A stretch of DNA of 64,000 nt from Ariolimax columbianus. Lineage: Eukaryota; Mollusca; Gastropoda; Stylommatophora; Arionidae. The stretch is taken from assembly GCA_036924085.1 (NCBI GenBank), contig JAVGWX010000013.1, forward strand, positions 52,744,404-52,808,403, in the 5' to 3' direction. This document shows, one piece after another, positions 63,741-64,000 of this stretch (its first letter is position 1; the number at the start of each line of letters is the position of its first letter). The notes below the pieces were generated by a model. The model was not told the DNA's origin. It made no database searches and worked only from the letters and a program-made list of their open reading frames with translations. A program made the translations under genes and the position numbers.

Positions 63741-64000
63741 ACTCAACAGTAAGCAGCATCTGACACCACCACCCTTGCTTGCCCTGTAATGTACCCAATA
63801 GCATCATATTTGCAAGGCCCTTGAACCTCAAGATGTGGCCATACCAAGTCATTTTTCATCTTTTGATCGATGTGAGCAAGTCATCGAAAAGTCCACTTGC
63901 ATTCTCAATTCTTCGTCGTGCTTCATCATTTGTAATTTGATCCTTGTAGGTGACATTTTGGAGTCTTCTAAAACATTTCATCTCCACGGCCAGAATTCTT
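63741..64000 (-). mobile_element. LINE C-terminal fragment, runs off the window
   Basis: The minus strand reads EMF, an ASGLFDDLLTSI-like block and KMTWYGHILRFKGLANMMLL, equal to the C-terminal region of the LINE at 50487-53650. It is truncated at its 3' side near 63760 and continues past 64000. Confidence 0.75.

Overview
The window looks like intergenic and intronic DNA from an invertebrate animal, probably a mollusc. Three things point there. Spliced exons have GT/AG borders. Many families of APE-type LINEs are present, some of which (CR1-like, and I-like with RNase H) are familiar from aquatic invertebrates. tRNA-derived SINEs and many short minisatellites fill the rest. The clade is an inference from repeat style and not from any marker gene. 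Nothing in the window looks bacterial.

The only gene that can be assembled with confidence lies on the minus strand: seven consecutive 3' exons of a TMEM62-type multipass membrane protein (35803-59896). All exon phases join correctly from 59896 down to a TGA stop at 35803-35805. Its two largest introns (9.6 and 8.9 kb) consist almost entirely of LINE copies and a 41-43 bp satellite. Downstream of it, on the same strand, are two acidic exon-like segments (about 32083-32437 and 34925-35208), each broken by one in-frame stop. A separate plus-strand terminal exon of an unidentified single-pass membrane protein sits at 12455-12687.

Layout. 1-6350: LINE relics, with one LINE (about 2510-6060, +) split by a block holding a second LINE 3' end, a SINE piece, a dispersed repeat and two fragments of 28S rRNA. 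6352-11797: a complete LTR retroelement with 937-bp LTRs, a GTAA target duplication and a gag-like minus-strand ORF but no polymerase. 11798-15700: the orphan exon, microsatellites and two minisatellites. 15783-19001: a full-length LINE bounded by a 10-bp target duplication. 19850-30520: a patchwork of five or more LINE families, including RNase H domains that have grown internal tandem repeats, a nested CR1 3' end, a SINE, and a 39-bp array of 19 copies. 31000-35800: mostly unique AT-rich sequence with the decayed exons. 35803-59896: the TMEM62-like gene. 59900-64000: SINEs, a 5'-truncated CR1 copy with an intact reverse transcriptase ORF, and LINE ends running off the window.

The elements interact. 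A roughly 50-bp core is shared between SINEs and the 5' regions of an I-like LINE. Some SINE and LINE copies end in the same (GAA)n tail. LINEs have inserted repeatedly into one satellite array, and two LINE RNase H domains each carry a locally amplified minisatellite.
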